A DNA stretch of 55,180 bases from positions 1 through 55,180 of the forward strand of contig JACQCD010000033.1 of NCBI GenBank assembly GCA_016201825.1, in the 5' to 3' direction. Source of the DNA: Nitrospirota bacterium. Its GTDB lineage: Bacteria > Nitrospirota > Nitrospiria > 2-01-FULL-66-17. Shown here piece after piece: positions 1-7,717 of this stretch. Under the pieces are notes generated by a model that did not search any database, was not told the DNA's origin, and saw nothing but the letters and a program-made list of their open reading frames with translations. The translations under genes were made by a program, and so were the position numbers. The stretch's first letter is position 1; each line of letters starts with the position of its first letter.

Positions 1-75
1 GCCTACCTCGGCCACTCGCTTGACCGCCTGTGTCTTGAACTCAGCCGTGTATTCCTGCTTCGGGATCTTGATCAT
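1..75 (-). CDS. transposase OrfA N-terminus, partial (IS3-like)
   Basis: Only the first 25 codons are present. The peptide begins MIKIPKQEYTAEFKTQAV and continues KRVAEVG, which looks like the start of the helix-turn-helix OrfA of IS3/IS911-type elements (typical pattern: K-x-Y-x-x-E-F-K-x-x-A-V). ATG at 75 is preferred because GGAGG lies about 6 nt upstream; an in-frame ATG 24 nt further upstream is possible. The same peptide is encoded at the opposite end of the window on the plus strand. Confidence 0.65.
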   Translation of the reverse strand, partial: MIKIPKQEYTAEFKTQAVKRVAEVG

Positions 76-140
76 CTTCGCCTCCAAGGTGACGTCCATT
101 GTACGTGATCCTTGGAAGACGAAACTCGAGGGGAAGCTCA
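1..140 (-). mobile_element. left end of an IS3-like insertion sequence (partial)
   Basis: Bases 3-140 are the exact reverse complement of 55043-55180. The element boundary is placed at 140/141 because identity stops there and the outermost bases read TG inward, as in IS3-family termini. The element runs off the left edge. It carries the start of a transposase gene and lies directly against the truncated TVP38-like gene. IS3 is inferred from the TG end and the N-terminus of the encoded protein; the family is not proven. Confidence 0.75.
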
Positions 141-593
141 TAGCCGCGCGCCGAATTTTTGCTCGACGACATCCCGGAACAGGTGCCGGGCGGCAAGAAA
201 CGCGAGCGCCGCGCCCGAGGTCGCGGCGAGGTTCACGTACACCGTGCCCCACAGCGTGCCGAAGAGGAATCCGCCGGTCAGCGTCAAAATCGCGGCGCCG
301 GGAAGCGACATCGCCGTCTGTACGCAGTAAATCACGATGTACAACCCGACCGTCGCGGCATAGTGCGCCTCGGTGTACGCGCGCAGCGCGTCCTTGTTGG
401 CCTTGAGTGCGGCCAGCGTGAGGTACCGCCCCAGGTCGAAGTAGAAGAACGCGGCCGCGCCCAGTACGAAGAGCCCGAGGATCGCGAGCTTGCCGAGCGG
501 CAACCTGCGCGGCGCCGCCTGATCCCGACTCGGCGTCGACCCGCCGTTTCTCCGATCGCTCGACACCGTGTTCGATGGATTGGTCACGGACAC
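138..593 (-). pseudogene. TVP38/TMEM64 (DedA-like) membrane protein, truncated by IS
   Basis: About 151 residues remain. There is a hydrophobic segment near residues 30-50, then the conserved core LPGAAILTLTGGFLFG and a second hydrophobic stretch, matching the N-terminal half of TVP38/TMEM64 proteins. The reading frame stops at a TGA formed exactly at the IS boundary (138-140), so the C-terminal half is lost. The start is GTG at 593 (or GTG at 587) behind GGAGG, 11 nt after arsC. The family is multi-spanning and often sits beside arsenic or mercury genes; in arsenosugar loci it is a recurrent partner of unknown role. Probably inactive here. Confidence 0.8.
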
Positions 594-603
594 ACGTCCT
601 CCC

Positions 604-1068
604 TCACAGTCGCGAGAGCAGATCGGCGACCTTCGCTCGGATCGTGTCTCGCACGCGGCGGAACTCCTCTGGCCCCATCTCCCGCGGATCTGGGATGTCC
701 CACTGCTCGCGCAGTTTGGCCGACATGAACGGACAGGCATCTCCACATCCCATGGACACCACGGCATCGTACTCCACTTGGGGCACGTCTTTGAGCGACT
801 TCGACCGGTGGGCCGCGAGGTTGTAGCCAAGGGCGTCCATGCTCTCGATGGCTCGGGGGTTCACCGTGCCCGACGGCCGGGAGCCGGCACTATAGGCTTG
901 AACCTGGGACCCGCCGAGGAGGTTGGCGAAGGCCTCCGCCATTTGACTGCGGTTCGCGTTCTCGACACAGAGGAAAAGAACCCGCTTAGAAGATCGTCCC
1001 TCATCGGCTCTCACCCCGTCCACCTCCGGTGTCCGTCCGTACTGATCAACGAGGTCTTCAGACGACAT
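604..1068 (-). CDS. arsC: arsenate reductase ArsC, thioredoxin/LMW-phosphatase type
   Basis: 154 residues. Reduces arsenate to arsenite in the cytoplasm. The P-loop CVENANRSQMAEAF near residue 34 gives the CX5R(S) active site of low-molecular-weight-phosphatase-like ArsC. Further Cys residues occur in SMGCGDACPF, matching the second and third redox Cys region of the thioredoxin-coupled class, and the DIPDP motif follows. The ATG at 1068 has AGGAGG about 8 nt upstream; a longer upstream frame overlaps the PiT gene and is rejected. It is third in the operon fusion enzyme - PiT - arsC - TVP38. An acr3/arsB pump is not visible, so the product may feed the methyltransferase rather than export. Confidence 0.92.
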   Translation of the reverse strand: MSSEDLVDQYGRTPEVDGVRADEGRSSKRVLFLCVENANRSQMAEAFANLLGGSQVQAYSAGSRPSGTVNPRAIESMDALGYNLAAHRSKSLKDVPQVEYDAVVSMGCGDACPFMSAKLREQWDIPDPREMGPEEFRRVRDTIRAKVADLLSRL

Positions 1069-1112
1069 CCGATCGCCTCCTGCTCCCGTGGCCCTGGTGA
1101 CGCCGCGAGCGG

Positions 1113-2234
1113 TCACCTCAACAGGGTGAAGGCCGTCCACGCCAGCGCGGCGGCGACTGGGAGCGTTGTGATCCACGCCAAGGCGATCGAGCCGATCGCC
1201 TTCCAACGAGCCTGCCCCGTGACCGCGCCGATCCCGAACAAGGCGCCGCAGGAGACGTGCGTGGTCGAGACCGGCAGCCCCCAGCGCGACGCCCAGATCA
1301 CGAGAAACGCCGTGGCCAGGTTGGTGGTGAACCCCTGGCCGTGGTTCATCGCGGTGATCCGGTGGCTCATGGTCTCGGCGACCCGGCGGGCGCTGATCAG
1401 GCCGCCAATGGCCATCGCGACCGTCACGACCAACGCCGCAAGCGGCAGGTGCAGCGCCTGCGCCGTGACCAGCAACGCCACGACCTTGGGCGTGTCGTTG
1501 AGCCCGCGCGCGAAGCACACGGCCCCCGCGCTCAGGTAGTGGAACCGATCCAGAATGGTTTGGAGGCTCACCCCCCACATGTGACCGGCATATCGCTGAA
1601 AGCACTCCTGGGGGTCGGCCACGGCGACCGAGGGGAATGTGCCGGCGACCGACGCCGCGAGGGGTGCCCCACGCGGTTCAACCGCGATGACGCGGACCTC
1701 CTGCCCCACGCACACGCACGTCTCGCGGGCAAAGCCCAGGGCCTTGCGGGCCGCGTGAAGAAGCGGGTAGGCGGCAGCCGTGAGCGCGATCGCCGCCAGC
1801 GGTGCGATCACGAGCGGGGCCACGAAGGCTGTCCCCAGCGACGCGAGGTTCACGCCCCCCAGACCGCGCGCCGCAAGCCCCGCGCCCACCAAGCCGCCCA
1901 CCAGCGCGTGGGTGGTGGAGATCGGGAAACCGAGGCGTGTGGCCAGGAATACGGTGGTCGCGGCGGCAAACGCGACGGCGGACGCGAATCCCGGGTCGGC
2001 CAGCACGGCATCGGGCACCAACCCCTTGCCGGAGAATGTGGCAACCAGCCCCGCGCCCACCACGATCGACGCCAGTGAGCCGGCGAACGTGGTGACCGTG
2101 GCCCAGCGCAGCGCGCCAGGGTATTCGCTCGCACCCGAGCCGAATAGCGTGGCCACGCCCTTGAAATTGTCGTTGGCGCCGTTGGCGTAGGCCAGCCAGA
2201 GCACGACCGCGCCAATCAAGAGGACGGTGGTCAT
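1113..2234 (-). CDS. pit: PiT-family inorganic phosphate transporter
   Basis: 373 residues, inner-membrane phosphate (and possibly arsenate) permease. It shows the two PiT signature repeats: ANGANDNFKG near the N-terminus and GLNDTPKV in the second half, plus paired GLPxSTTH-like motifs (GFPISTTHALVGG and GLPVSTTHVSCG). About ten hydrophobic segments are visible. The ATG at 2234 overlaps the TGA of the upstream fusion gene (TGATG), implying translational coupling. A GTG 9 nt upstream is an alternative. Its place between the arsenic methyltransferase fusion and arsC suggests a role in phosphate/arsenate handling; this is inference from context. Confidence 0.92.
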   Translation of the reverse strand: MTTVLLIGAVVLWLAYANGANDNFKGVATLFGSGASEYPGALRWATVTTFAGSLASIVVGAGLVATFSGKGLVPDAVLADPGFASAVAFAAATTVFLATRLGFPISTTHALVGGLVGAGLAARGLGGVNLASLGTAFVAPLVIAPLAAIALTAAAYPLLHAARKALGFARETCVCVGQEVRVIAVEPRGAPLAASVAGTFPSVAVADPQECFQRYAGHMWGVSLQTILDRFHYLSAGAVCFARGLNDTPKVVALLVTAQALHLPLAALVVTVAMAIGGLISARRVAETMSHRITAMNHGQGFTTNLATAFLVIWASRWGLPVSTTHVSCGALFGIGAVTGQARWKAIGSIALAWITTLPVAAALAWTAFTLLR

Positions 2235-4846
2235 CAGCAGCACCCCGACGTGGGATCGCAGCCGCCGGCAGCACGGTCGATCTCCCCGGTCACGCCCGTG
2301 ACCACGAAGAGCCCGGCGTACGGCGCGTGTGAGACCTTGGCCGCGGTGTCGGTGCAGACCTCCACAGCCACGTTGCGCGGGAACCAGTGGCCCTCCTCGT
2401 CGCTCACGCCTTTGAACGGTCCGAGGTACGTGGCAGTCTGGACCGCGTACACGCAGCCAGCGGTCTTTTCGAACTTGAATCCACGCACGGTGATCGAGAA
2501 GAACTTGAAGCCCTCGACCTCTTTCCAGAACGTCTTCTTGAGGACCTGTAGCCCGTAGAAGCCCGCGCGCTCAAGCGCCGCGAGAAACTCTTCCTCGGTG
2601 AGCGCGCCGCTGATGCACTCGCCCCACAGTCGCGGGTCCTGGCGTTGGTGGGGCGGGACTTCCTGGTCCGCGACGATGTCGGCGATCACAATCCGGCCGT
2701 GGTCCGTCAGCACCCGCCACATCTCGGCAAAAACACGCGGCTTGTCGGGCGAGAGGTTGATCACGCAGTTGGACGTCACGAGATCGACGGACTGGGACTC
2801 GGCCGGTATCTGCTCCAGAAACCCCTCGCGAAACTCCACCACGTCGTAGCCCAACGCGGAAGCGACCTGTTTCTGCGCGTCGCGAGCGACGGCGAGCATT
2901 TTGGGCGTCATGTCCACGCCGATCGCCCGGCCCGTGGTGCCGACTTTCTTCGCGGCGATGAACACGTCGATGCCGGCTCCGCTCCCCAGATCCAGCGTGG
3001 TCTCGCCGGCTCTGATCCCGGCCGCCCCCACCGGCGAGCCGCAGCCGTAGAAACGCTCGACGACCTCCTTGGGGATGTGGGCGAGGTCGTCGGGGTTAGG
3101 TTGCACCGGACAGCACAGCTCTTCCTGCGGCGTCTCGGCGGCGTTGCCGTAAAACTCGCGGACGACCTTGCGCGGGGCATCCAGGTCGAACGTCAGCACG
3201 CACTCTGACCTGCTGGTGAGCACCTCGCCGGGCGTCTCGTCGGTCGCGCACGTCACCGCGGACTCGCCCATGCCCGTGTACACGATCGGCGCGGAAAAAC
3301 CGGACTTGCGGTTGGTCACGAGGGCCTTCCGCTCCTCGGTCAGATCCTGCAGGGCGTCGGCGATCATGGCCTTGTGCAGTTCGCAGTAGGGATCGTGCGC
3401 CGCGATCGAGCCGCCATAGAAGTAGGCATGCTCGATGTCCCCGCCGCCACAGAGAAACTTGAGTGGGCAGGTCCTGCAGATCGCCTTGTCCTCGACCGTG
3501 GCCGACGCGAACGTGCGCGCCACGGTGGAGGACATCCAGATGTCTTGCAGGGGCTGCTCCAGGATCGAGCCGCAGCGCAGCTCTGGCACGTCGGCCATCG
3601 CCGCCGACGGATAGACCGATCCGTCGGCGTACACGCAGAGGCTGGAGATCCCCGCACTGGCCAAGTCGCGCTTCGTGCCGGCGTGGTAGCGGAGCCGGGT
3701 TTTCACGGCCTCGTGGTTATCGACCATGACGCCGACGGATCGGCCGACCTCGCGGGTGCGGCGGACGACCTCGATCACGTGTTCCACCGACGGCGTGCGA
3801 TCGACGCCCCCGTCATCCGCACGCCCGCGTTTGTGCAGCCAGAGGAGGTGGTGCGTCGTCCCCCCGAGGCGGGAGACCAGTCGGGTGACCTCGGGGACAT
3901 CATCGGCGTTGGCCTCCGTGATCACGGTGCTGACCGTGGCCGAGAGCCCTGCGCCGACCGCGGCGCGGATGCCGTCGACGATCCGCTGAAAACTCCCCTT
4001 CCCGCGGATGGGATCGTTCGTCTCGGGCGTTGAGCCGTCGAGACTGATCTGGATTTTCAGTCGCGCGGGATCGCGCCGACGAAGCTCCTCGATCCGGCTC
4101 GGGGTGAACAGGATGCCGTTCGTCAGGATCGCCAGTTCCGCTTTGGGGTCTTCCAGCGTCGCATCGATCAGCGCCAGGATGTCCTTTCTGAGGAAGGGCT
4201 CGCCGCCGGTGAAGAAGAACCGGTGAACGCCGAGCGCCCGGGCGTCGGCGATCACGCGCAGGAGCACGTCGGTGGGAAGGCCCTTGTCGCCGTCCGGGCC
4301 GGACGACACCAGGCAGTGGCTGCACGCGAGGTTGCACGAATTGTTGGTGTGCAGCCACAGCTCGGTGAGGCGGCGCGGTCCCAGGTGCGACGCGCGCCCG
4401 CGGTACGGCGGCCGGACGATCGGCTGGTCGGCCAGCATGCCGCGTCGGATCGCGTCGCGCGCGAACGTGTCCACGTGCTGCCACGCCGCGACGACGTCGA
4501 GTTTGGCTTCGGCAGCGTAGGTGCGAACCACGTGGCCGAACGTCCGCGTGCCGTCAAAGAGATCCAGAATCCGCCGGCCGCGCTCGTCCGTCCCGATCCA
4601 GTTGGGCCCCGCGGGGTCGAGCAGGACGGTCACCCCGTCGAGCGTCATGGTCTCCCGAATCGGTGCGTGCAACACGGTGTCATGGGTCAGCATCACCCCA
4701 GAAGGCCGCTGAAAACGTCCATCTGCTGCGTGCTCGATCCCTCGGAAATCCTCACGTACCACCCCAGTACGCTCCGGTCTCCTCGGGACCTGCGGCCTTG
4801 CATCTGGAACTTTTTGAGCGGCCTGTGCCGTTGGCGGATTTTTCAT
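2234..4846 (-). CDS. PqqD-radical SAM-SPASM-arsenite methyltransferase (ArsM) fusion
   Basis: 870 residues, a rare architecture. Residues about 65-141 look like a PqqD/RRE-type winged helix. Residues about 165-330 are a radical SAM core with CNLACSHC (CX3CX2C) and GGEPFLR. Residues about 404-490 are a SPASM region with Cys near 404, 425, 457, 460, 466 and 488. Residues about 545-790 are an ArsM-type SAM methyltransferase with DLGSGAG and the three Cys contexts FYGCGSP, SNCVINLS and LWGECISG that bind As(III) in ArsM. The tail ends GGCDPTSGCC, a possible metalloid-binding cluster. The ATG at 4846 follows a GTG; a purine-rich AGGGGG lies upstream. Likely role: arsenic methylation coupled to a radical SAM step. 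The substrate is unknown. Confidence 0.85.
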   Translation of the reverse strand: MKNPPTAQAAQKVPDARPQVPRRPERTGVVREDFRGIEHAADGRFQRPSGVMLTHDTVLHAPIRETMTLDGVTVLLDPAGPNWIGTDERGRRILDLFDGTRTFGHVVRTYAAEAKLDVVAAWQHVDTFARDAIRRGMLADQPIVRPPYRGRASHLGPRRLTELWLHTNNSCNLACSHCLVSSGPDGDKGLPTDVLLRVIADARALGVHRFFFTGGEPFLRKDILALIDATLEDPKAELAILTNGILFTPSRIEELRRRDPARLKIQISLDGSTPETNDPIRGKGSFQRIVDGIRAAVGAGLSATVSTVITEANADDVPEVTRLVSRLGGTTHHLLWLHKRGRADDGGVDRTPSVEHVIEVVRRTREVGRSVGVMVDNHEAVKTRLRYHAGTKRDLASAGISSLCVYADGSVYPSAAMADVPELRCGSILEQPLQDIWMSSTVARTFASATVEDKAICRTCPLKFLCGGGDIEHAYFYGGSIAAHDPYCELHKAMIADALQDLTEERKALVTNRKSGFSAPIVYTGMGESAVTCATDETPGEVLTSRSECVLTFDLDAPRKVVREFYGNAAETPQEELCCPVQPNPDDLAHIPKEVVERFYGCGSPVGAAGIRAGETTLDLGSGAGIDVFIAAKKVGTTGRAIGVDMTPKMLAVARDAQKQVASALGYDVVEFREGFLEQIPAESQSVDLVTSNCVINLSPDKPRVFAEMWRVLTDHGRIVIADIVADQEVPPHQRQDPRLWGECISGALTEEEFLAALERAGFYGLQVLKKTFWKEVEGFKFFSITVRGFKFEKTAGCVYAVQTATYLGPFKGVSDEEGHWFPRNVAVEVCTDTAAKVSHAPYAGLFVVTGVTGEIDRAAGGCDPTSGCC

Positions 4847-4849
4847 CAC

Positions 4850-5010
4850 CTGCTGGATCCCCCTTTCCTCGCTTGCGTGCCCGTTTTACCGTGCGCGTGC
4901 CCTTCAACCGCGTGTGATCCCTGGCATGAGCCGCGCGGATCGAGCCGTCAGCTTGTTAGTCGCGCGACCGGTCGAAAACTTACAGGCCCCGGGGACCCAG
5001 GGCGCGGGGA
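4850..5010. other. intergenic leader of the ars operon
   Basis: About 160 bases separate the anti-sigma-like gene from the fusion gene. Read on the minus strand, the 3' part contains GCAAGCGAGGAAAGGGGG just before the start of the fusion gene. The same GCAAGCGAGGAAAGG phrase lies before the thioredoxin-like gene at 26409. No ArsR operator palindrome was seen. Confidence 0.4.
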
Positions 5011-5268
5011 CTATCCCAGATTGATGAGCCGCTGGGTGATCTGGCGCCGGGCTTCGGGGGACAAGGTGTGCGTGGTGGCATCGGCCAGTCGCTCACCGTT
5101 GGTGAGACGGATCACCTCCCGGAGGAAACGAAGCTGGCGGCTGTACCGCTGACAGAAGCGACACATGACCAGGTGGACGGCCAGCATCCACCGCTCCCGA
5201 AGCGCCAGCCGTTCGTCCAAGGCCTTGGAAGCGAGCGGCGCCATGTCCGAGCAATTGAGCAGCTTCAT
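5011..5268 (-). CDS. putative zinc-finger anti-sigma factor
   Basis: 85 residues, no transmembrane segment. The central HLVMCRFC gives the H-x3-C-x2-C signature of zf-HC2/ZAS anti-sigma proteins, and NCSDMAPLAS at the start is typical of that domain. It follows the ECF sigma gene at 5419-6006 on the same strand after a 150-nt gap. The likely role is to hold that sigma factor inactive until an oxidative or envelope signal displaces the metal. A soluble, short ZAS protein fits; the partner assignment is from position only. Confidence 0.75.
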   Translation of the reverse strand: MKLLNCSDMAPLASKALDERLALRERWMLAVHLVMCRFCQRYSRQLRFLREVIRLTNGERLADATTHTLSPEARRQITQRLINLG

Positions 5269-5418
5269 GGGTCTTTCCGAAGAACGTCAGTGTGGAGCCT
5301 GTTCAGGAATGCGTCAGATGCCAGGCGCCGCGAGCACCGCACCGGAGCGTACTGGGTCCGTACGTGAGGAGCGGATGCGCAGCGGCAACGCCGCAGATGA
5401 CCATTCATGGACAGGCTC

Positions 5419-6006
5419 TCATCGGTCCTCAGCAAACCAGTGCACTTCCAGGCAGCGCCGCAAGGCTTGGCGCGCCCGGTACAAGATGACCCACACATGA
5501 TTAGTCGTCGCAACGCCGACAACCTTACGGATCGTCTCGCCGTCCAGGCCCTCGTCCTCCTTGAGGGCAAAAGCCAGCCGCAACCGGCCGGGAAGCTGCT
5601 CGAAGCACCGGGAGAATACGCTCCAGAACTCCTGGTTCTCGGCGAACGCGGCGGGCGAATCACCCCAGTCGCCTGGGGGATATTTCCAGCGACCGCGCTC
5701 GTCAAAGAGATCGTCGGCGTCCTCGTCGGACTCAAGGGAGTCGGCGGCGGGGCGGGCTCGGTCGCGGCGACGGCTGTCCGCGACCTTGTGTTTGAGAATG
5801 CCGACCAGCCACGTGCGTTCGGAGGACTGTCCGGCGTAACGATCCTTGGCCTGCCACGCCGCCAGATACGTCTCCTGAACCAGTTCCTCCGCCAAGTTGC
5901 GATCTCCGACGCGCAACATCGCGAATCGAAACAGCGCGTCGCCGTGTCGATCCAGCCAAGACGCGGGGTCGCTCGCTTGGGTGAGCTCGTGATCGGTCCT
6001 CTCCAT
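5419..6006 (-). CDS. ECF RNA polymerase sigma factor (RpoE-like)
   Basis: 195 residues. Region 2 contains FRFAMLRVGDRNLAEELVQE followed by TYLAAW, the usual sigma-2 helix pair. Region 4 contains LPGRLRLAFALKEDEGLDGE and a following HTH. The ATG at 6006 was chosen as the first Met upstream of region 2. The downstream gene encodes a ZAS-type anti-sigma factor, so the two probably form a regulatory pair. Candidate targets include the secreted proteins just upstream (spondin, DM13, lipoprotein); no promoter consensus was established. Confidence 0.88.
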   Translation of the reverse strand: MERTDHELTQASDPASWLDRHGDALFRFAMLRVGDRNLAEELVQETYLAAWQAKDRYAGQSSERTWLVGILKHKVADSRRRDRARPAADSLESDEDADDLFDERGRWKYPPGDWGDSPAAFAENQEFWSVFSRCFEQLPGRLRLAFALKEDEGLDGETIRKVVGVATTNHVWVILYRARQALRRCLEVHWFAEDR

Positions 6007-6182
6007 ACCGGCTGAGATGTCGTCCCCCGAGAGAGAGTTTCATCATACCGATGACGTGGTGAGGGATCAAGAAGCGAGACTCGATCGGATAATCAACACC
6101 CACGTGCGTTACCCTCGACGCGGGAGGCTGGAGGACCATCTCGACGATGACCCTCCAGCCGTGCCACACCGCGTGGGTGACG

Positions 6183-6857
6183 TTACTGAATGCGCTGAAT
6201 AGTGACCTGCGCCACCGGGTTGCGCCAGTCGTGCATGGCCGGGGTCAAATCGCCGATGCCGTGGATTCCGGCGTGGATATGAACATAGCCCTCAGCGCCC
6301 GCCGTGTCCCGAACTCCGGCATGACCGCAAGGAGGACCTGGAATAAACGCGCAGGATTCGGTGTTGACCTCGCTCCCCGCGTCATAGGCTTCTGCCTCCA
6401 CGCTCACGGCACCTTTCTTCGGCGCCCCGATCCCTTTCACGGCGAAGAAGCCGTCGTTGGTTGATGCCAACATCCCGACCGCGCTGATCGTGTTGAACTT
6501 GCCTGAAGTCGCAATTTCCACCGTCACGGAATGGCCTGGCAACACGGGCCCCGCGGACGCCGCCGCGTCGTATACGCTTGGGAGCGTGTTCAACAGTCCG
6601 AGCAGCGGGCCCGTGACGCCATCTTCCGCCAGGGTCGCCAGTTCGGAACTGGCGGGAGTCCCGGGCGTAAAGAGCACGAACTCCGGGTTATGGGCAACGA
6701 CAACCGGTGGGGTCAGGACCTGGCCGCGGGTGAGATTCGTGATCGTGACGGCATAGCGACGCACTTCGTCGTCATCCGCGAACGCAGGAACCGTGGTGAA
6801 GGCGCCGGACGTCAGCATGAGACCGACCGCCAGTGAAGAGAGCCATGGTGTTTTCAT
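6183..6857 (-). CDS. secreted spondin-domain protein
   Basis: About 224 residues with a signal peptide (KTPWLSSLAVGLMLTSGAF, cleaved near AFA-DDD). The mature part has the spondin_N pattern YAVTITNLTRGQVLTPPVVV, HNPEFVLF and SELATLAEDG, then EGYVHIHAGIHG near the C-terminus. One Cys pair (SCAFIPGPPC) may form a disulfide. AGGAGG lies 6 nt before ATG 6857; an ATG one codon upstream is also possible. Spondin-N proteins are periplasmic or extracellular with unknown function in bacteria. It follows the glycosyltransferase block and precedes the ECF sigma gene. Confidence 0.85.
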   Translation of the reverse strand: MKTPWLSSLAVGLMLTSGAFTTVPAFADDDEVRRYAVTITNLTRGQVLTPPVVVAHNPEFVLFTPGTPASSELATLAEDGVTGPLLGLLNTLPSVYDAAASAGPVLPGHSVTVEIATSGKFNTISAVGMLASTNDGFFAVKGIGAPKKGAVSVEAEAYDAGSEVNTESCAFIPGPPCGHAGVRDTAGAEGYVHIHAGIHGIGDLTPAMHDWRNPVAQVTIQRIQ

Positions 6858-7003
6858 CATCGTCCTCCTATTCAGGGGGTGTGGCGGGCAGACCACCTGC
6901 CCGATAGTCCTTCACAATACGCCTTCGACATGTAGGGGTGATGACTGCTGTATGACGATTCGATGAAGGGGGGGAAGCCTGTACCCTGGGGATCTGCGCG
7001 TGA

Positions 7004-7717
7004 CTACCAATACCATCGGGCGAGACGCGCAGGAGCCACACCTGCGTAGAAGAGCGCAACGAGCGCCACTTTGTTGATCACGGTGCGGATCGCGCCCCCG
7101 CGCTCGTATCGTCTGGAAGAGGTCACGACGCGCTCGGGAAACTGCTCAATGGGGCCGAGGCGTTTGAGTTTCGGAATCAGAAGATATTCCTCCATCAGCG
7201 GGACGTCGGGAAATCCACCCGCGGCAAAGTAGGTCCGCCGACTGATGATGAGCGCCTGATCGCCGTGGGGAAGACCGGTCACTCGGCTTCGCAGGTTGGC
7301 AAGGGCGGAGAGAGCCTTGTAGAGAAATCGACTTGAATCGAACGCCAAGGAGAACGCCGCCGCTGCAGGCGGCATCGGTCTGTCCCAGAATGCCCGTTGA
7401 ACCCGCGCGATCCAGTTCGGGGGGAGTCTCGTGTCGGCGTGCAAAAAGACCAACACATCGCCTGTCGCACAACGAGCGCCCCAGTGCATCTGGACGCCGC
7501 GGCCCACGGCGGGCGAGGCGACCACGATCGCGCCGCACCTGATGGCAACGTCGACCGAGCGATCGGTGCTGCCTCCATCGACCACGATCGTCTCGATAGG
7601 GCCATCGCAGGCCGCGGTGTGCACCGAGCGAAGGCACGCCTCGATCCGTGTCTCCTCATCACGAACCGGCACGATCACCGACACCTTGGGCCACGGCTTG
7701 TGTGTCTGTAACGTCAT
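7004..7717 (-). CDS. family 2 glycosyltransferase, TIGR04283 (arsenosugar-type)
   Basis: 237 residues. A GT-A fold begins with VSVIVPVRDEETRI; IVVDGGSTDRSVDVA holds the first Asp, GRGVQMHWGA and LVFLHADTRLPPNW hold the DxD-like HADT motif, and LPHGDQALIISR follows. This set (GR-x-x-QM, GA, HADT, GDQ) is that of the TIGR04283 family, named for arsenosugar biosynthesis. A C-terminal hydrophobic stretch may anchor it. Its ATG overlaps the stop of the upstream glycosyltransferase (ATGA). Together with the ArsM fusion nearby this supports an organoarsenical role, though some members act in ordinary polysaccharide pathways. Confidence 0.85.
   Translation of the reverse strand: MTLQTHKPWPKVSVIVPVRDEETRIEACLRSVHTAACDGPIETIVVDGGSTDRSVDVAIRCGAIVVASPAVGRGVQMHWGARCATGDVLVFLHADTRLPPNWIARVQRAFWDRPMPPAAAAFSLAFDSSRFLYKALSALANLRSRVTGLPHGDQALIISRRTYFAAGGFPDVPLMEEYLLIPKLKRLGPIEQFPERVVTSSRRYERGGAIRTVINKVALVALFYAGVAPARLARWYW

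Noticed and set aside
1257-2078. 273-codon plus-strand open frame
   Set aside because: Antisense to the PiT gene and of low-complexity Arg/Gly/His composition.
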